DNA from: Pirellulaceae bacterium
Lineage (GTDB): Bacteria > Planctomycetota > Planctomycetia > Pirellulales > Pirellulaceae
Assembly (NCBI GenBank): GCA_023382975.1
Contig: JAHDXO010000026.1
Location: 47,087-111,086, forward strand
DNA: 64,000 nucleotides
Direction: 5' to 3'
Shown here: piece after piece, positions 25,470 through 34,359 of the stretch
How the letters are laid out: each line of letters opens with the position of its first letter
Position numbering within the stretch: the first letter of the stretch is position 1
The notes under the pieces: model-generated
The model's database searches: none
Told to the model about the DNA's origin: nothing
The model's input: the letters and a program-made list of their open reading frames with translations, nothing else
Position numbers and translations under genes: made by a program

Positions 25470-26111
25470 ATGCTCCGCTGTGCTGTGACGATTCTGGGCT
25501 GCTGCTTGCTGCTGGTTGGGTGCAGCCGATATCCGGAGAGCCGGTTTCGGGAGATCGAGATCCCGGCAGACGCTCCGGCGGAGTTGCGCGAGATCCTGGA
25601 CCGCTTGAACTCGCCCGAGGCGGCGACGCGAGCTCATGCCGCTCGACATTTGGGCGATCGGTCAGCAACCGAGGACGCCGTGGTGACCTGTCTGCTGGCT
25701 GCTTTGCAGGACGAGAACTACATGGTCCGAGCCGCGGCGGCCGAAGCGATGGGCACGATCGGCAGCCCGCGTGCGATTGCGCCGCTGATCGCGCGGATGC
25801 GCGATCGCGGGGAGGATCGCGAAGTGCGGTCGCGGGCCGCCGAGTCGCTGGGCCGCCTTCGCGCAGTCGAGGCGGTCGAAGTGCTGATCGCCGCGCTGAA
25901 CGACACGGTGTGGCATATCCGACTGCACGCGGTGCAATCGCTGGCGGCCATCGGAGATCCGAGCGCCCGGCCGCATCTGGAACAGACCGCCCGCTACGAT
26001 CCCGACTATTCCGTTCGCGATCTTGCCGTCAAGGCGATCGAGCAGTTGAGGCCGGATGACGGGCCGACAGAGCCAGTACCGCAAGACGACCTGCGGACCG
26101 AGGACTCCTAA
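25470..26111 (+). CDS. HEAT/PBS-repeat lipoprotein
   Basis: 213 residues from ATG 25470. The N-terminus has a hydrophobic helix ending L-L-V-G-C, a lipobox with the lipidated Cys near residue 17. The rest consists of four to five helical repeats with the HEAT/PBS-lyase pattern (V-R-A-A-A-A-E-A-M-G-T-I-G-S-P-R-A-I-A-P-L, then R-S-R-A-A-E-S-L-G-R-L). Such repeats are protein-binding scaffolds, so it probably sits on a membrane and holds a partner. It is divergent from the ABC operon, with the palindrome cluster between. Whether it ends up in the inner or outer membrane cannot be told. Confidence 0.75.
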   Translation: MLRCAVTILGCCLLLVGCSRYPESRFREIEIPADAPAELREILDRLNSPEAATRAHAARHLGDRSATEDAVVTCLLAALQDENYMVRAAAAEAMGTIGSPRAIAPLIARMRDRGEDREVRSRAAESLGRLRAVEAVEVLIAALNDTVWHIRLHAVQSLAAIGDPSARPHLEQTARYDPDYSVRDLAVKAIEQLRPDDGPTEPVPQDDLRTEDS

Positions 26112-26205
26112 ACCGGGGCCGGGCAACCACCTTGCCCGAGTCGAGCAGAACACGTAGGCTTTAGGAGTCGGCGGTCGTGTGATGTGTGAAGGGTGTGCGC
26201 ATCTT

Positions 26206-26255
26206 GTACGTCAGCCTTTCCAGGCTGACAGATCAGGCTGGAAAGCCTGACGTAC
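26206..26255. repeat. Long palindrome with nested hairpins
   Basis: The two halves, each beginning GTACGTCAG at its outer end, pair over 22 bases with two mismatches around a short AGAT loop. Each half can also fold by itself. It lies between the HEAT lipoprotein and the pseudo-caspase gene and may be a dispersed repeat or a terminator. Confidence 0.75.
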
Positions 26256-26296
26256 TCTTTGGTTGCGGCCGTTAAACCGCGTTAGGATCTTCTCCG

Positions 26297-29200
26297 ATGT
26301 CGCGACCTCGCTCGAAATCGTCATCCGGGGATCGTCGCACTTGGCGGCGAGGGCCGGCCAGAACGCCGGAAGCCAAATCGCGGATCCGGCCGCTTCGCTG
26401 GATGTTCACCGGGCTGGTGTTGGTGTTGATCGTGGCCTTTGCGGTGATCGTCTTCCCGATCCTCCGCCGCCAGCGGCATCTGGTGGCGATCGCGATCTGG
26501 GCCACGGACCAGTTGGCCGTCGAGCCGTTGCCGTACGCCCGCGAGGACGTGGATGGCTTGTCGAGTGTCCCTGACGTCCAATTCCTGGGATCGCTGGGAT
26601 TACAGGACCAGGCGAGTTTCGGCAGCCTGGGCAATCAATTGCGCGACGTCGTTGGCGGTCGCGACGATCTGCTGGCTCTGTACCTTGCCGCGCACGGTGT
26701 GACCGAAGGCGATCAAGCGTTCGTCGTGTGCAGCGATTTTCTGCGGACGCCGGAGGGTGGCAGGTTTCCCGTCCGAGATCTGTTCGGGCAACTGGCGGAA
26801 AGTCCCGCCAAGCTGAAGCTGCTGATTCTGGACGCCGGGCGACTAGGGTACGAGCCGCGGTTGGGGATCGTCGCGAACGAGTTTCCGCGGCTTGTCGAGC
26901 AAGAATTGGCCGCGATGCCCGAGCAAGAGTTGTGGGTTCTATTGTCAGCAGCACCGCTTCAGCGGACCGCGGCCGCTCATCCGCGTCGGCAGAGCTTGTT
27001 TGGGTACAGCGTCGCGGATGCCCTGCGGGGGGCCGCGGATCGCGAGCCGCAAGACCGGTACGTGACGTTATTCGAAACCTACGTCCACGTCGACAACGAA
27101 TGCACTCGCTGGTTCGGCGCCGATTCGCCGGCTCGGCACACGCCGCTGTTGATGAAGGCGGGGCGAGGCGTCGTTTCGCCGAGCCGCGATGGTCAGGGCG
27201 ACGATGCTCACCGACTGGTTTGGGTCGGCAAGCCGACCGGCGGAGCGGACGATAAATCCACCGAAAAGCCGAACGAGCCACCCGACAAGCCGCCGGCGGC
27301 CGAGAGCAACGACGGGACACCGAGCGCCGACGCGGTGGCCGCCAGTCCGAAGTCGGAGACCGCAACCGCCGCCGGAGCCGAGAAGGATTCGCCGGACGCG
27401 ACGGTCGAGAAGAACCAAGCCGAGCCCACCACCGCCGCACCCGGCACGACCGGCGAGGGTGGCGAGGGTGGCAAGGCCGGTGCGGGCGGTGCGACCGATG
27501 GTTCGCGACGGCTGCTTGCCCTGCTGAACGAGGCTTGGTTGTTGCGCGACGAATTGCAGGTGTCCGCGGCGGAACCACGCCGCTCGCCGGTCCATTTCGC
27601 GCCCCACGTTTGGCGAGAATTAAACGCCTTGCTGTTGTCCTACGAACAGCGGGCGCGCGCCGGCCGTCCGTTCCAGCCGCTGGACAGCCTGCCGGGCTCG
27701 CCGGACGTGGGCATGGATCGGCTGCTCGGCGGCTTGGAGTCGCTTTGCGAAGACCTCCGCGCGCTCCGCCGCCGCTGGCAGGGGCAGGCTGCCGATGTAT
27801 TGGATCTGCGCAACGATGTCGCTCGCCGACTGGACCGGCTGTGGCAGCAAGCCGGAGCATCGACGGCGGACTCATCCGCTGCCGGGCCGGCGCTGCCCGA
27901 AGTGGTTCGCGTCCGCGATGCGGCTTACGGAACCAACCGGATGGTCTTCCAGGCCGTGGACTACGTGCGCTGGCACGCGGTGGCCAGCATGACCGCCTAC
28001 GAAACGTCGCCGCTGTTCGGCGACTTGTGCAAGTACCTCGAGTCGTTGGGACGCTATCAGCAGCGGCTCGACGACCTGCGTCAGTACCCGCTGGAATCCG
28101 ACAATCTGGCGTCGCTGACCGGCGTGCGGCAACAATTCGAGGATCTGGTCGCGATGCGCGACCGGTTGGATCAGATGCTGCAAGCCCGAACAGCCGACTC
28201 GCTGTCCAAGCTGGCCTCCAGTGGATCGCAGTTGCAGATCGAGAACGATCTGCAGACTCCGCTATTGCCGGCCGCGCGGCGCAACGAATTGCTGCAGCGT
28301 TTGCTGGAGGCGCCGGCGCCCGCCGCGGCCTTGACCGGAATCGCCGACGCGAGGATTGCCGCCGATCGACGGCGCTGCCAGCGAGTGCTGGAGCGGTTGA
28401 CGGTCGAGTCTCTGCTGATTCGGCTGGCGGACGCGGACGCGGCCAAGGAGTTGGAGATCCGCCTCGGGCCGCTGCGGGACGTGCTGTCGGGGTCCGCCTG
28501 GGACGAGAACTCGTTCTGGCTCGAGTGCCGCAAGTTGGGCTCGTTCTTGCAGACGTTCTACAAGAATCTGCCGCAGCGTTCCGAATACCGGGTTCTGCAC
28601 TTGGTCGATCCGCGGGACGCGGTCCGAGTTGCCGCGGCACCGCCGGGGTTCGCGTTCGATCTGGAGGTTCGCATCCGGCCTCAATTGCGGTTGTCCGGGC
28701 CGCAGCAGCAACCGCTGCGCAGCAGCCAGCCGCAGACGGTCACGGTCGAATTAAGCGGGAACCAGCGGGAACTGATCGCCCGTCCGCCCAGTCTACAATT
28801 CGACCGCCGTCTGCTCGATGTGGTCGGCGGACCGCAGGAAGGCTCGGTCCAGGCGGAATCCGGCTGGTTCCGCAAGTCGGTCTCCTGGCAAGTCGTCGCC
28901 AAGATGAACCAGGAGCAAGCCAACGCCGTGGAAACGCTGTTGTCCTTGTCGGTCCAATGGAACGATGGATCGGGGCCGCAGCAGATCACCCACGACGTTC
29001 TCATGACGCTGCCTCAACCCAACCGCGTCGATTTGGAAGTTCGACGGGCCGGCGCATCCGTGCCGCGGACCGACGACGCCACCGGTCTGCAACTCGATCT
29101 GTTCCCCAACCGGTCGACGGCGTTCCAATTCACGCTGGTCAACCGATCGGGCGTCGAGCGGAACGTGGACGTGTCGTTGTACGCCGTTTCGCAGCGGTAT

Positions 29201-31054
29201 GCCGGTCGCACCGCCCCCGGCAATCTGGACAACACTCTGCGCCGTGCTGTGCTGGATTCGATCACGGGAACCGTCGATGCGGACCTGATTGCACGCACTG
29301 CCGCGCCCGTCGCCTTGCCCGCCGATCCGGAACGCCGGACGCCCATCAATCTGGCTCATCCCGCGGCGGCAGCGGCGCCGGCGCCCAAACCGGAACCCGA
29401 TGCACCGCCCGTCGCCCCAACGCTACCACCGGCCTTCGAAGGGGCCGACATCAGCCTGGGCATGTTGTGCGTCATCCGCGACGTCCAGTCGCCGGACGTC
29501 GTCTGGTACAAGTGGATCGGCTGGAAAGTGATCGAACCGCGGCGGTTCCTAGACGCCGAAGTCGGCTACGACTACCAGCGACTGGGCGTCCGCGTGCGGT
29601 TGCGGGGCAAGGATTTCGACGGCGACGGCCAGGCGGATCTGCCGCGCGGAACGCCGGTCGAGGTCCGTTGGCTCGATACGCTCGGACAAATCCCCGCAGG
29701 CGCTACGAAGCAATTGCAGGGCAAGCTGGACGCGTCGAAGGAGTTCGTCGAGTTGTTTGCGGCAATCCCAGCCGACGACCAGAAGCGCCTGGTGACCCTG
29801 GCGGTCGACGGGTATCCACGCGGCTTGGTCTACGAAGTCCCGTGCTTGCAGCAACCGCCGGTCGGTAGCGGTTTGCGGCTGGGCAGCGACATCCGCCGCA
29901 CCGACCGCCGCATCCGCATCAACCGTCTGGTGGCGCCGGGGTTCCCCTACGAATTCCATTTCTCGCCGTACGTCGATTGGCCGCTTCAACCGCCCCCGCC
30001 CGCAGCCGATGGCGGAGCGGCGCCGCCCACGCCGGTGCGAGTCATGCCTGGCGAGTTTGTGTTCGTCCCCGCGCCGTGCCGCGAGTTGCGAGTCGACTTC
30101 GAGACCGACGCACCGGTGGACGCGTTCCGGGATCCCGATCATCGCATCGAGGTGCGGGTGGGTGACAGCCTGAGTCCGGCTCTGGCGTTTTTCGACGACC
30201 GCAGCGCGACCGCTCGGTTGGCAACGGTGGGCGATCGGGGCTTGTTGCAGTTCGAGACGACGGTGAGCGACTACTCGGTGTCGCTCGACCCCGGGGCGAT
30301 CGAGAACGTGCGGACATTTTTGCGGCTGCAGTTGCGGCTGCCGGGAATCGGCGAGGCTGAGGACCGCGCGCGGATCGCTCTGGATTCCGAACCGCCGCTC
30401 GTCCAGCAGGTGCAGGTTCTATCCGCCCGCACGGGCGCCTTGCTGCCGAAGCGGCAGGGAGCGTTTCAAGCACCGCGCCAGCAGCCGCTGATCGCTCGCG
30501 TCGAGGTTCAGGATCTGTCGGGCATTCAGGTGGCCGAATACGAACTGGTCGATCCTGCCTCGGGGCGAAAGACGCTGCAGACGCCCAAGACTCATCGCCC
30601 GCAACCGAGCGGTTCGTCGGACGAGCAGCACGTGTTCGATCTGCCATTGGATACCAAGGAACTGACGCTGGATCGCTACCGATTGCTGCTCCGCATCCGC
30701 GACCTGGCCGGTCACGACAGCCAACTGGCCACGGCCGACATTGAATTCGCTGCCGCTGCACCGGCCGCGGTCAAGGGAGTGATCAAGGGGGTCCTGCGGT
30801 TCGGCGCCAACCAGAATCCCGTGCGGGGAACCACCTTCAAAGTGACGTTGGAGAGTCCCGACCGCAGCGTGCGCAACGTTCCGGTCGCTTCCGACGGGTC
30901 GTTCACGGTACCCGATCTCATGCCGGGCGCGTACAATCTGGCCGCCCAGGGCACCGTCATGAACCGGGTCGTGGTGGGAAAACTCGAAGGTGTGCAGCCC
31001 TCGCCACCCAGCGAAGCTCGGCCCGTGACCCTGGCCGTCGATTACCAACGCTGA
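26297..31054 (+). CDS. Giant membrane protein with a caspase-like domain lacking the catalytic Cys
   Basis: 1585 residues from ATG 26297. A single membrane helix is at about 36-54. Residues of about 60-290 resemble a metacaspase/peptidase C14 fold: L-L-A-L-Y-L-A-A-H-G supplies the His (133), and L-L-I-L-D-A-G-R is where active members have D-A-C-R; the Cys is Gly181 here. A low-complexity linker (about 291-395) rich in Thr, Ala, Glu, Pro and Lys follows. Then come roughly 1100 residues of helical and then beta-rich sequence with no clear family. At about 1490-1580 there is a carboxypeptidase regulatory-like beta-sandwich (G-V-I-K-G-V-L-R-F-G ... F-T-V-P-D-L-M-P-G-A-Y). It is probably a non-enzymatic scaffold with its bulk outside the cytoplasm. 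The caspase assignment rests on motif order only. Confidence 0.65.
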   Translation: MSRPRSKSSSGDRRTWRRGPARTPEAKSRIRPLRWMFTGLVLVLIVAFAVIVFPILRRQRHLVAIAIWATDQLAVEPLPYAREDVDGLSSVPDVQFLGSLGLQDQASFGSLGNQLRDVVGGRDDLLALYLAAHGVTEGDQAFVVCSDFLRTPEGGRFPVRDLFGQLAESPAKLKLLILDAGRLGYEPRLGIVANEFPRLVEQELAAMPEQELWVLLSAAPLQRTAAAHPRRQSLFGYSVADALRGAADREPQDRYVTLFETYVHVDNECTRWFGADSPARHTPLLMKAGRGVVSPSRDGQGDDAHRLVWVGKPTGGADDKSTEKPNEPPDKPPAAESNDGTPSADAVAASPKSETATAAGAEKDSPDATVEKNQAEPTTAAPGTTGEGGEGGKAGAGGATDGSRRLLALLNEAWLLRDELQVSAAEPRRSPVHFAPHVWRELNALLLSYEQRARAGRPFQPLDSLPGSPDVGMDRLLGGLESLCEDLRALRRRWQGQAADVLDLRNDVARRLDRLWQQAGASTADSSAAGPALPEVVRVRDAAYGTNRMVFQAVDYVRWHAVASMTAYETSPLFGDLCKYLESLGRYQQRLDDLRQYPLESDNLASLTGVRQQFEDLVAMRDRLDQMLQARTADSLSKLASSGSQLQIENDLQTPLLPAARRNELLQRLLEAPAPAAALTGIADARIAADRRRCQRVLERLTVESLLIRLADADAAKELEIRLGPLRDVLSGSAWDENSFWLECRKLGSFLQTFYKNLPQRSEYRVLHLVDPRDAVRVAAAPPGFAFDLEVRIRPQLRLSGPQQQPLRSSQPQTVTVELSGNQRELIARPPSLQFDRRLLDVVGGPQEGSVQAESGWFRKSVSWQVVAKMNQEQANAVETLLSLSVQWNDGSGPQQITHDVLMTLPQPNRVDLEVRRAGASVPRTDDATGLQLDLFPNRSTAFQFTLVNRSGVERNVDVSLYAVSQRYAGRTAPGNLDNTLRRAVLDSITGTVDADLIARTAAPVALPADPERRTPINLAHPAAAAAPAPKPEPDAPPVAPTLPPAFEGADISLGMLCVIRDVQSPDVVWYKWIGWKVIEPRRFLDAEVGYDYQRLGVRVRLRGKDFDGDGQADLPRGTPVEVRWLDTLGQIPAGATKQLQGKLDASKEFVELFAAIPADDQKRLVTLAVDGYPRGLVYEVPCLQQPPVGSGLRLGSDIRRTDRRIRINRLVAPGFPYEFHFSPYVDWPLQPPPPAADGGAAPPTPVRVMPGEFVFVPAPCRELRVDFETDAPVDAFRDPDHRIEVRVGDSLSPALAFFDDRSATARLATVGDRGLLQFETTVSDYSVSLDPGAIENVRTFLRLQLRLPGIGEAEDRARIALDSEPPLVQQVQVLSARTGALLPKRQGAFQAPRQQPLIARVEVQDLSGIQVAEYELVDPASGRKTLQTPKTHRPQPSGSSDEQHVFDLPLDTKELTLDRYRLLLRIRDLAGHDSQLATADIEFAAAAPAAVKGVIKGVLRFGANQNPVRGTTFKVTLESPDRSVRNVPVASDGSFTVPDLMPGAYNLAAQGTVMNRVVVGKLEGVQPSPPSEARPVTLAVDYQR

Positions 31055-31194
31055 TCCGCGCCCCGTGCGCATCCATCCGCAAGCGCGGAACAATCCGCAA
31101 GCAGCGATCCCGAAAAGACCGCCGCACGGACGTCAACCGAAGTGCGCCGCCGGATTCCACAACCTAGGCTTTGGTCGGGAGTGGACCGGATACC

Positions 31195-32535
31195 ATGATG
31201 CTGCGCGATGCTTCGACGATCATCCAGAGCCTTGCGATCCTTCGCGAGTTGCGCGCGCACCTCCGGTGGGATGCGGAGCAGATGCGGGCGTATCAGTTGG
31301 CGCGGTTGCAGCGGTTGGTGCGTTTTGCCTACGACAACGTGCCGCTGTACCGGCGTCTGTACGAGCAGGCTGACGTGCATCCCGCCGAAATCCGCTGTCT
31401 GGACGACTTCGCTCGCTTGCCAACCGTCGACAAACAGACGTTCCGCAACGCGGATTCGGCCGACGCCATTGCCGGCCCGTTCCGGCATCGGGTGTTGGTG
31501 CCCGGGACGACCAGTGGCTCGACGGGCGAACCGCTGCGATTCGTCCTGGATCGCCGAGCCGTGGCGTACAAGATCGCGGTCAATCTCCGCTCGATGGAAC
31601 TGACCGGATACCGCCCCGGATGCGACCGCCTGTTGCAGGTCAGCCCCTCGGCACGCTTGGTCGGAACATGGACGCAGCGGATCGGAGACCTTTTCCTGAA
31701 ACGGCGGTTTCTGACTCCCTTTGAGTCCAATTACTCCTCGGCGTTAGAGCAACTGCGGCGATTTCGCCCGACGGCGGTGTTCGGCTATACCAGCTATCTG
31801 CGGAGTCTGGCCGAGCACTTGCTTCGCTGTGGCCAATCGCTGCCCCTGCGGCTGGTGATGACCACGTCGGAGACCTTGCAGACACTTGACCGCGAACTGA
31901 TCTCGCAGGCGTTTGGGGTTCCGGTGTACGACCAATACGGCAGCACGGAATTCGGGCGTGTGGCGACCGAGTATCCGGGCGGCCGAGGGATGTTGGTTCA
32001 GGCGGACGTGACGTACGTCGAGGTCGAACCGTTCGGTTCGGACCTGCAGGACACCACCGCGGGACAACTGGTGCTGACCAGCTTGGTCAACGGTGCCATG
32101 CCGTTCATCCGCTACCGCATTGGGGACATGGGACGGTTGGCCGCCGAGCCTTCGACACGGTTTCCCGCCTTTCCCGAACTGCAGGCGTTGGACGGACGCA
32201 TCCACGACATGCTGGTGCGTTGCGACGGGGTGCGGGTCGTGCCGGAATTCGTGCATCGAGTTCTGCGAGGCTACGAAGAGATCGACCGCTATCAAGTCGT
32301 GCAGCGGTTTCACGGTCAGATCGAGATCCGACTGCGGCTTCGACGACCGCTCGATTCCCGGCGGATCGAACAAATGCAGCACGAGTTTCAGCAGTTTCTG
32401 GGCGCCGTGCGGGTGACCGTCCGAGTCACCGACGAATTCGTCGCCCGAGCCGGCAAGGCACCACCCGTGATGGGCCACCCGTTCGTCGGCATCGACGCCG
32501 GCACCGATGCCGCTGGGGTCGCCGCACTTCACTAG
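31195..32535 (+). CDS. PaaK/CapK-like adenylate-forming ligase
   Basis: 446 residues from ATG 31195 (ATG 31198 is equally possible). The pattern fits phenylacetate-CoA ligase-type enzymes. V-P-G-T-T-S-G-S-T-G-E-P-L is the phosphate-binding loop, V-Y-D-Q-Y-G-S-T-E-F the adenylate-binding segment, and R-Y-R-I-G-D-M-G the conserved Arg/Asp motif. It should activate a carboxylate with ATP to an acyl-adenylate, possibly passing it to CoA. CapK-like members often sit in polysaccharide or surface-modification loci. The gene starts 140 bases after the giant pseudo-caspase gene and converges on a sulfatase gene. The substrate is unknown. Confidence 0.8.
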   Translation: MMLRDASTIIQSLAILRELRAHLRWDAEQMRAYQLARLQRLVRFAYDNVPLYRRLYEQADVHPAEIRCLDDFARLPTVDKQTFRNADSADAIAGPFRHRVLVPGTTSGSTGEPLRFVLDRRAVAYKIAVNLRSMELTGYRPGCDRLLQVSPSARLVGTWTQRIGDLFLKRRFLTPFESNYSSALEQLRRFRPTAVFGYTSYLRSLAEHLLRCGQSLPLRLVMTTSETLQTLDRELISQAFGVPVYDQYGSTEFGRVATEYPGGRGMLVQADVTYVEVEPFGSDLQDTTAGQLVLTSLVNGAMPFIRYRIGDMGRLAAEPSTRFPAFPELQALDGRIHDMLVRCDGVRVVPEFVHRVLRGYEEIDRYQVVQRFHGQIEIRLRLRRPLDSRRIEQMQHEFQQFLGAVRVTVRVTDEFVARAGKAPPVMGHPFVGIDAGTDAAGVAALH

Positions 32536-32661
32536 CATCCAACGGAATGAGGAGGATGCAGGGTTCGATTGGCCGTGACTCGGTTTTTCTCTTGTACCAG
32601 GACATCCTTGTCCGTCGCCGTGCGGACTCGACGAACGCGGACGTCGAGCCGCAACGCACGT

Positions 32662-34191
32662 TCACGGCTTGGAACCGGACTCCGCGCGAACGCCTTCGAG
32701 TAACGCCTGGTGCGCCTTGCGGATTTCCGCATAGGCTGGCACTTCCGCCACGTTGCGGTTCTCCTGGGGATCCTCCGTCAAGTCGAACAGACCGACGCCC
32801 AGCAGATCGCCGCGTCCGCCGCGGCTGCGCATCTCTTTGTAGCGGTAACCATCCGTCCGCACGGCGTCGCCTCCGCCGTGACGAGTGAACACGGCTTCCT
32901 TGTGCTCGGCGTCCACGTCCAGCAACAGCGGCATCATGCTCTGGCCCTGCAGGTGCCCCGACTTGGGCAATCCGGCCAGATCGCAAAGCGTCGGATAGAT
33001 GTCCACAAACTCGACCACCCGCCGACAGACCCGCCCGCCAGGATCGGCGGTGGGTTTCGCATCGCCCGCCACTGGCTCGCGCGACAAGCCGCTGTCTGCC
33101 GGGCCGCCTAATTGCCTTTCCAGCAGACGTCGAGGCGCAGCGATCAGTAGCGGCGCGCGCGAAGCGACTTCGAAATTCGTATGCTTGCACCAGAAACCAT
33201 GCTCGCCCAACTGCCAACCGTGGTCGCCCCACAAAACGATGATCGTGTTGTCGGCCACGCCCAAGTCGTCCAAGGCGTCCAGCAGCCGACCGATCTGGGC
33301 GTCGACGAAGCTGACGCAAGCGTAGTAGCCACGAATCAGTTGCCGGGCGGTGTCGTCCGACACTGGGCCCTGCTTGGGAATACCGTGGTACGCTCGCATC
33401 TCGCCCCACGTGTACTGGAACGCCGTCGGAAGATCGTGCGGAAAGAACATGTTGTCCGGCAAGCGGATCTGGTCCGTCGGGTACAAGTCCCAGTACTTCT
33501 GCGGCGCGACGAATGGCAGATGAGGCCGATAGAAGCCGCAGGCCAGAAAGAACGGCTTGTCTTGGTCCGCCAGACGCCTCAGATCGGCCAGTGTCTTGTC
33601 GCAGATCTGATGGTCCGGATACAGTTCGTCGGGGGCGTCGACCGCTTCGTACGCCGGGCCTCGGCTCTGCCCGGTGGACAAGGCCCGGTTTTCCGGCAGC
33701 GCCCACCAGATGCTCGAAGTTTCGGGACGCCACGATGGCTCGCTCCAGGCTTCGGGGTCGTCGGTAACGTGGTGGTATACCTTGCCGTTGCTCTGCGTGT
33801 GATAGCCGTGTTGTTTGAACACCATCGGCAGCGACGGCGCCTGCGGAGCGTCCTTGTCGGCCCGCGTCAGATACGAAGTGAATCGACTCGGTGTGGGACG
33901 CAGGCCCTTCATCAGGCTGGCCCGCGATGCACCGCAAACCGCGATGTTGCAGTAGGCGCGGTCGAATCGCACCCCCCGCTCGGCCAGCCGGTCGAAATTC
34001 GGCGAGACCACTTGCCGGACTCCGTAACAATCCATCTCCGGCCGCAGATCGTCGGCCGCCAGGAACAGGACATTGGGCCGCCGGACGTCAGCGGCCCTCG
34101 CGCCGCAACGTTCCAGCCATCCGGAACAAACCACTGCCGCAACCACCAGCGCCGCGCGCATCGATGCGGAAATACCAAGCTGCCTCATCAT
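32662..34191 (-). CDS. Secreted sulfatase, iduronate-2-sulfatase-like
   Basis: 509 residues from ATG 34191, with a strong GAGGAGG eight bases upstream. A signal peptide covers about the first 35 residues. The sulfatase site is C-G-A-S-R starting at Cys86, in which the Cys is converted to formylglycine; the metal-binding D-D-L-R-P near the N-terminus and D-H-G-W-Q-L-G-E-H later are both intact. The chain has the long-insert form of iduronate-2-sulfatase-like enzymes of subfamily S1_7. It should remove sulfate esters from a sulfated polysaccharide outside the cytoplasmic membrane. A short palindrome lies just upstream. Its neighbour is 4-alpha-glucanotransferase, so a link to glycan use is reasonable. 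Confidence 0.9.
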   Translation of the reverse strand: MMRQLGISASMRAALVVAAVVCSGWLERCGARAADVRRPNVLFLAADDLRPEMDCYGVRQVVSPNFDRLAERGVRFDRAYCNIAVCGASRASLMKGLRPTPSRFTSYLTRADKDAPQAPSLPMVFKQHGYHTQSNGKVYHHVTDDPEAWSEPSWRPETSSIWWALPENRALSTGQSRGPAYEAVDAPDELYPDHQICDKTLADLRRLADQDKPFFLACGFYRPHLPFVAPQKYWDLYPTDQIRLPDNMFFPHDLPTAFQYTWGEMRAYHGIPKQGPVSDDTARQLIRGYYACVSFVDAQIGRLLDALDDLGVADNTIIVLWGDHGWQLGEHGFWCKHTNFEVASRAPLLIAAPRRLLERQLGGPADSGLSREPVAGDAKPTADPGGRVCRRVVEFVDIYPTLCDLAGLPKSGHLQGQSMMPLLLDVDAEHKEAVFTRHGGGDAVRTDGYRYKEMRSRGGRGDLLGVGLFDLTEDPQENRNVAEVPAYAEIRKAHQALLEGVRAESGSKP

Positions 34192-34213
34192 GTGAAATCC
34201 TCCTCGACCGTAG

Positions 34214-34232
34214 CACAGGCTGCCGGCCTGTG
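34214..34232. repeat. CAGGCTG-type palindrome ahead of a sulfatase gene
   Basis: Arms CACAGGC and GCCTGTG (7 bases each) with a 5-base loop, in a GTAGCACAGGCTGCCGGCCT context. The same family occurs inside a gene at 62323-62343. Confidence 0.7.
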
Positions 34233-34359
34233 GCAGAACCAATCAACCGCTCGCCCAGCACCCATTGCCGATTGCCGTCGCCGGGTGGCGGATGCCATTG
34301 TAACCCGCTGACAGCCCGCAACCACCGGTGCGTCTGGTGTCGGCGAGCGTGGCGCGAGT

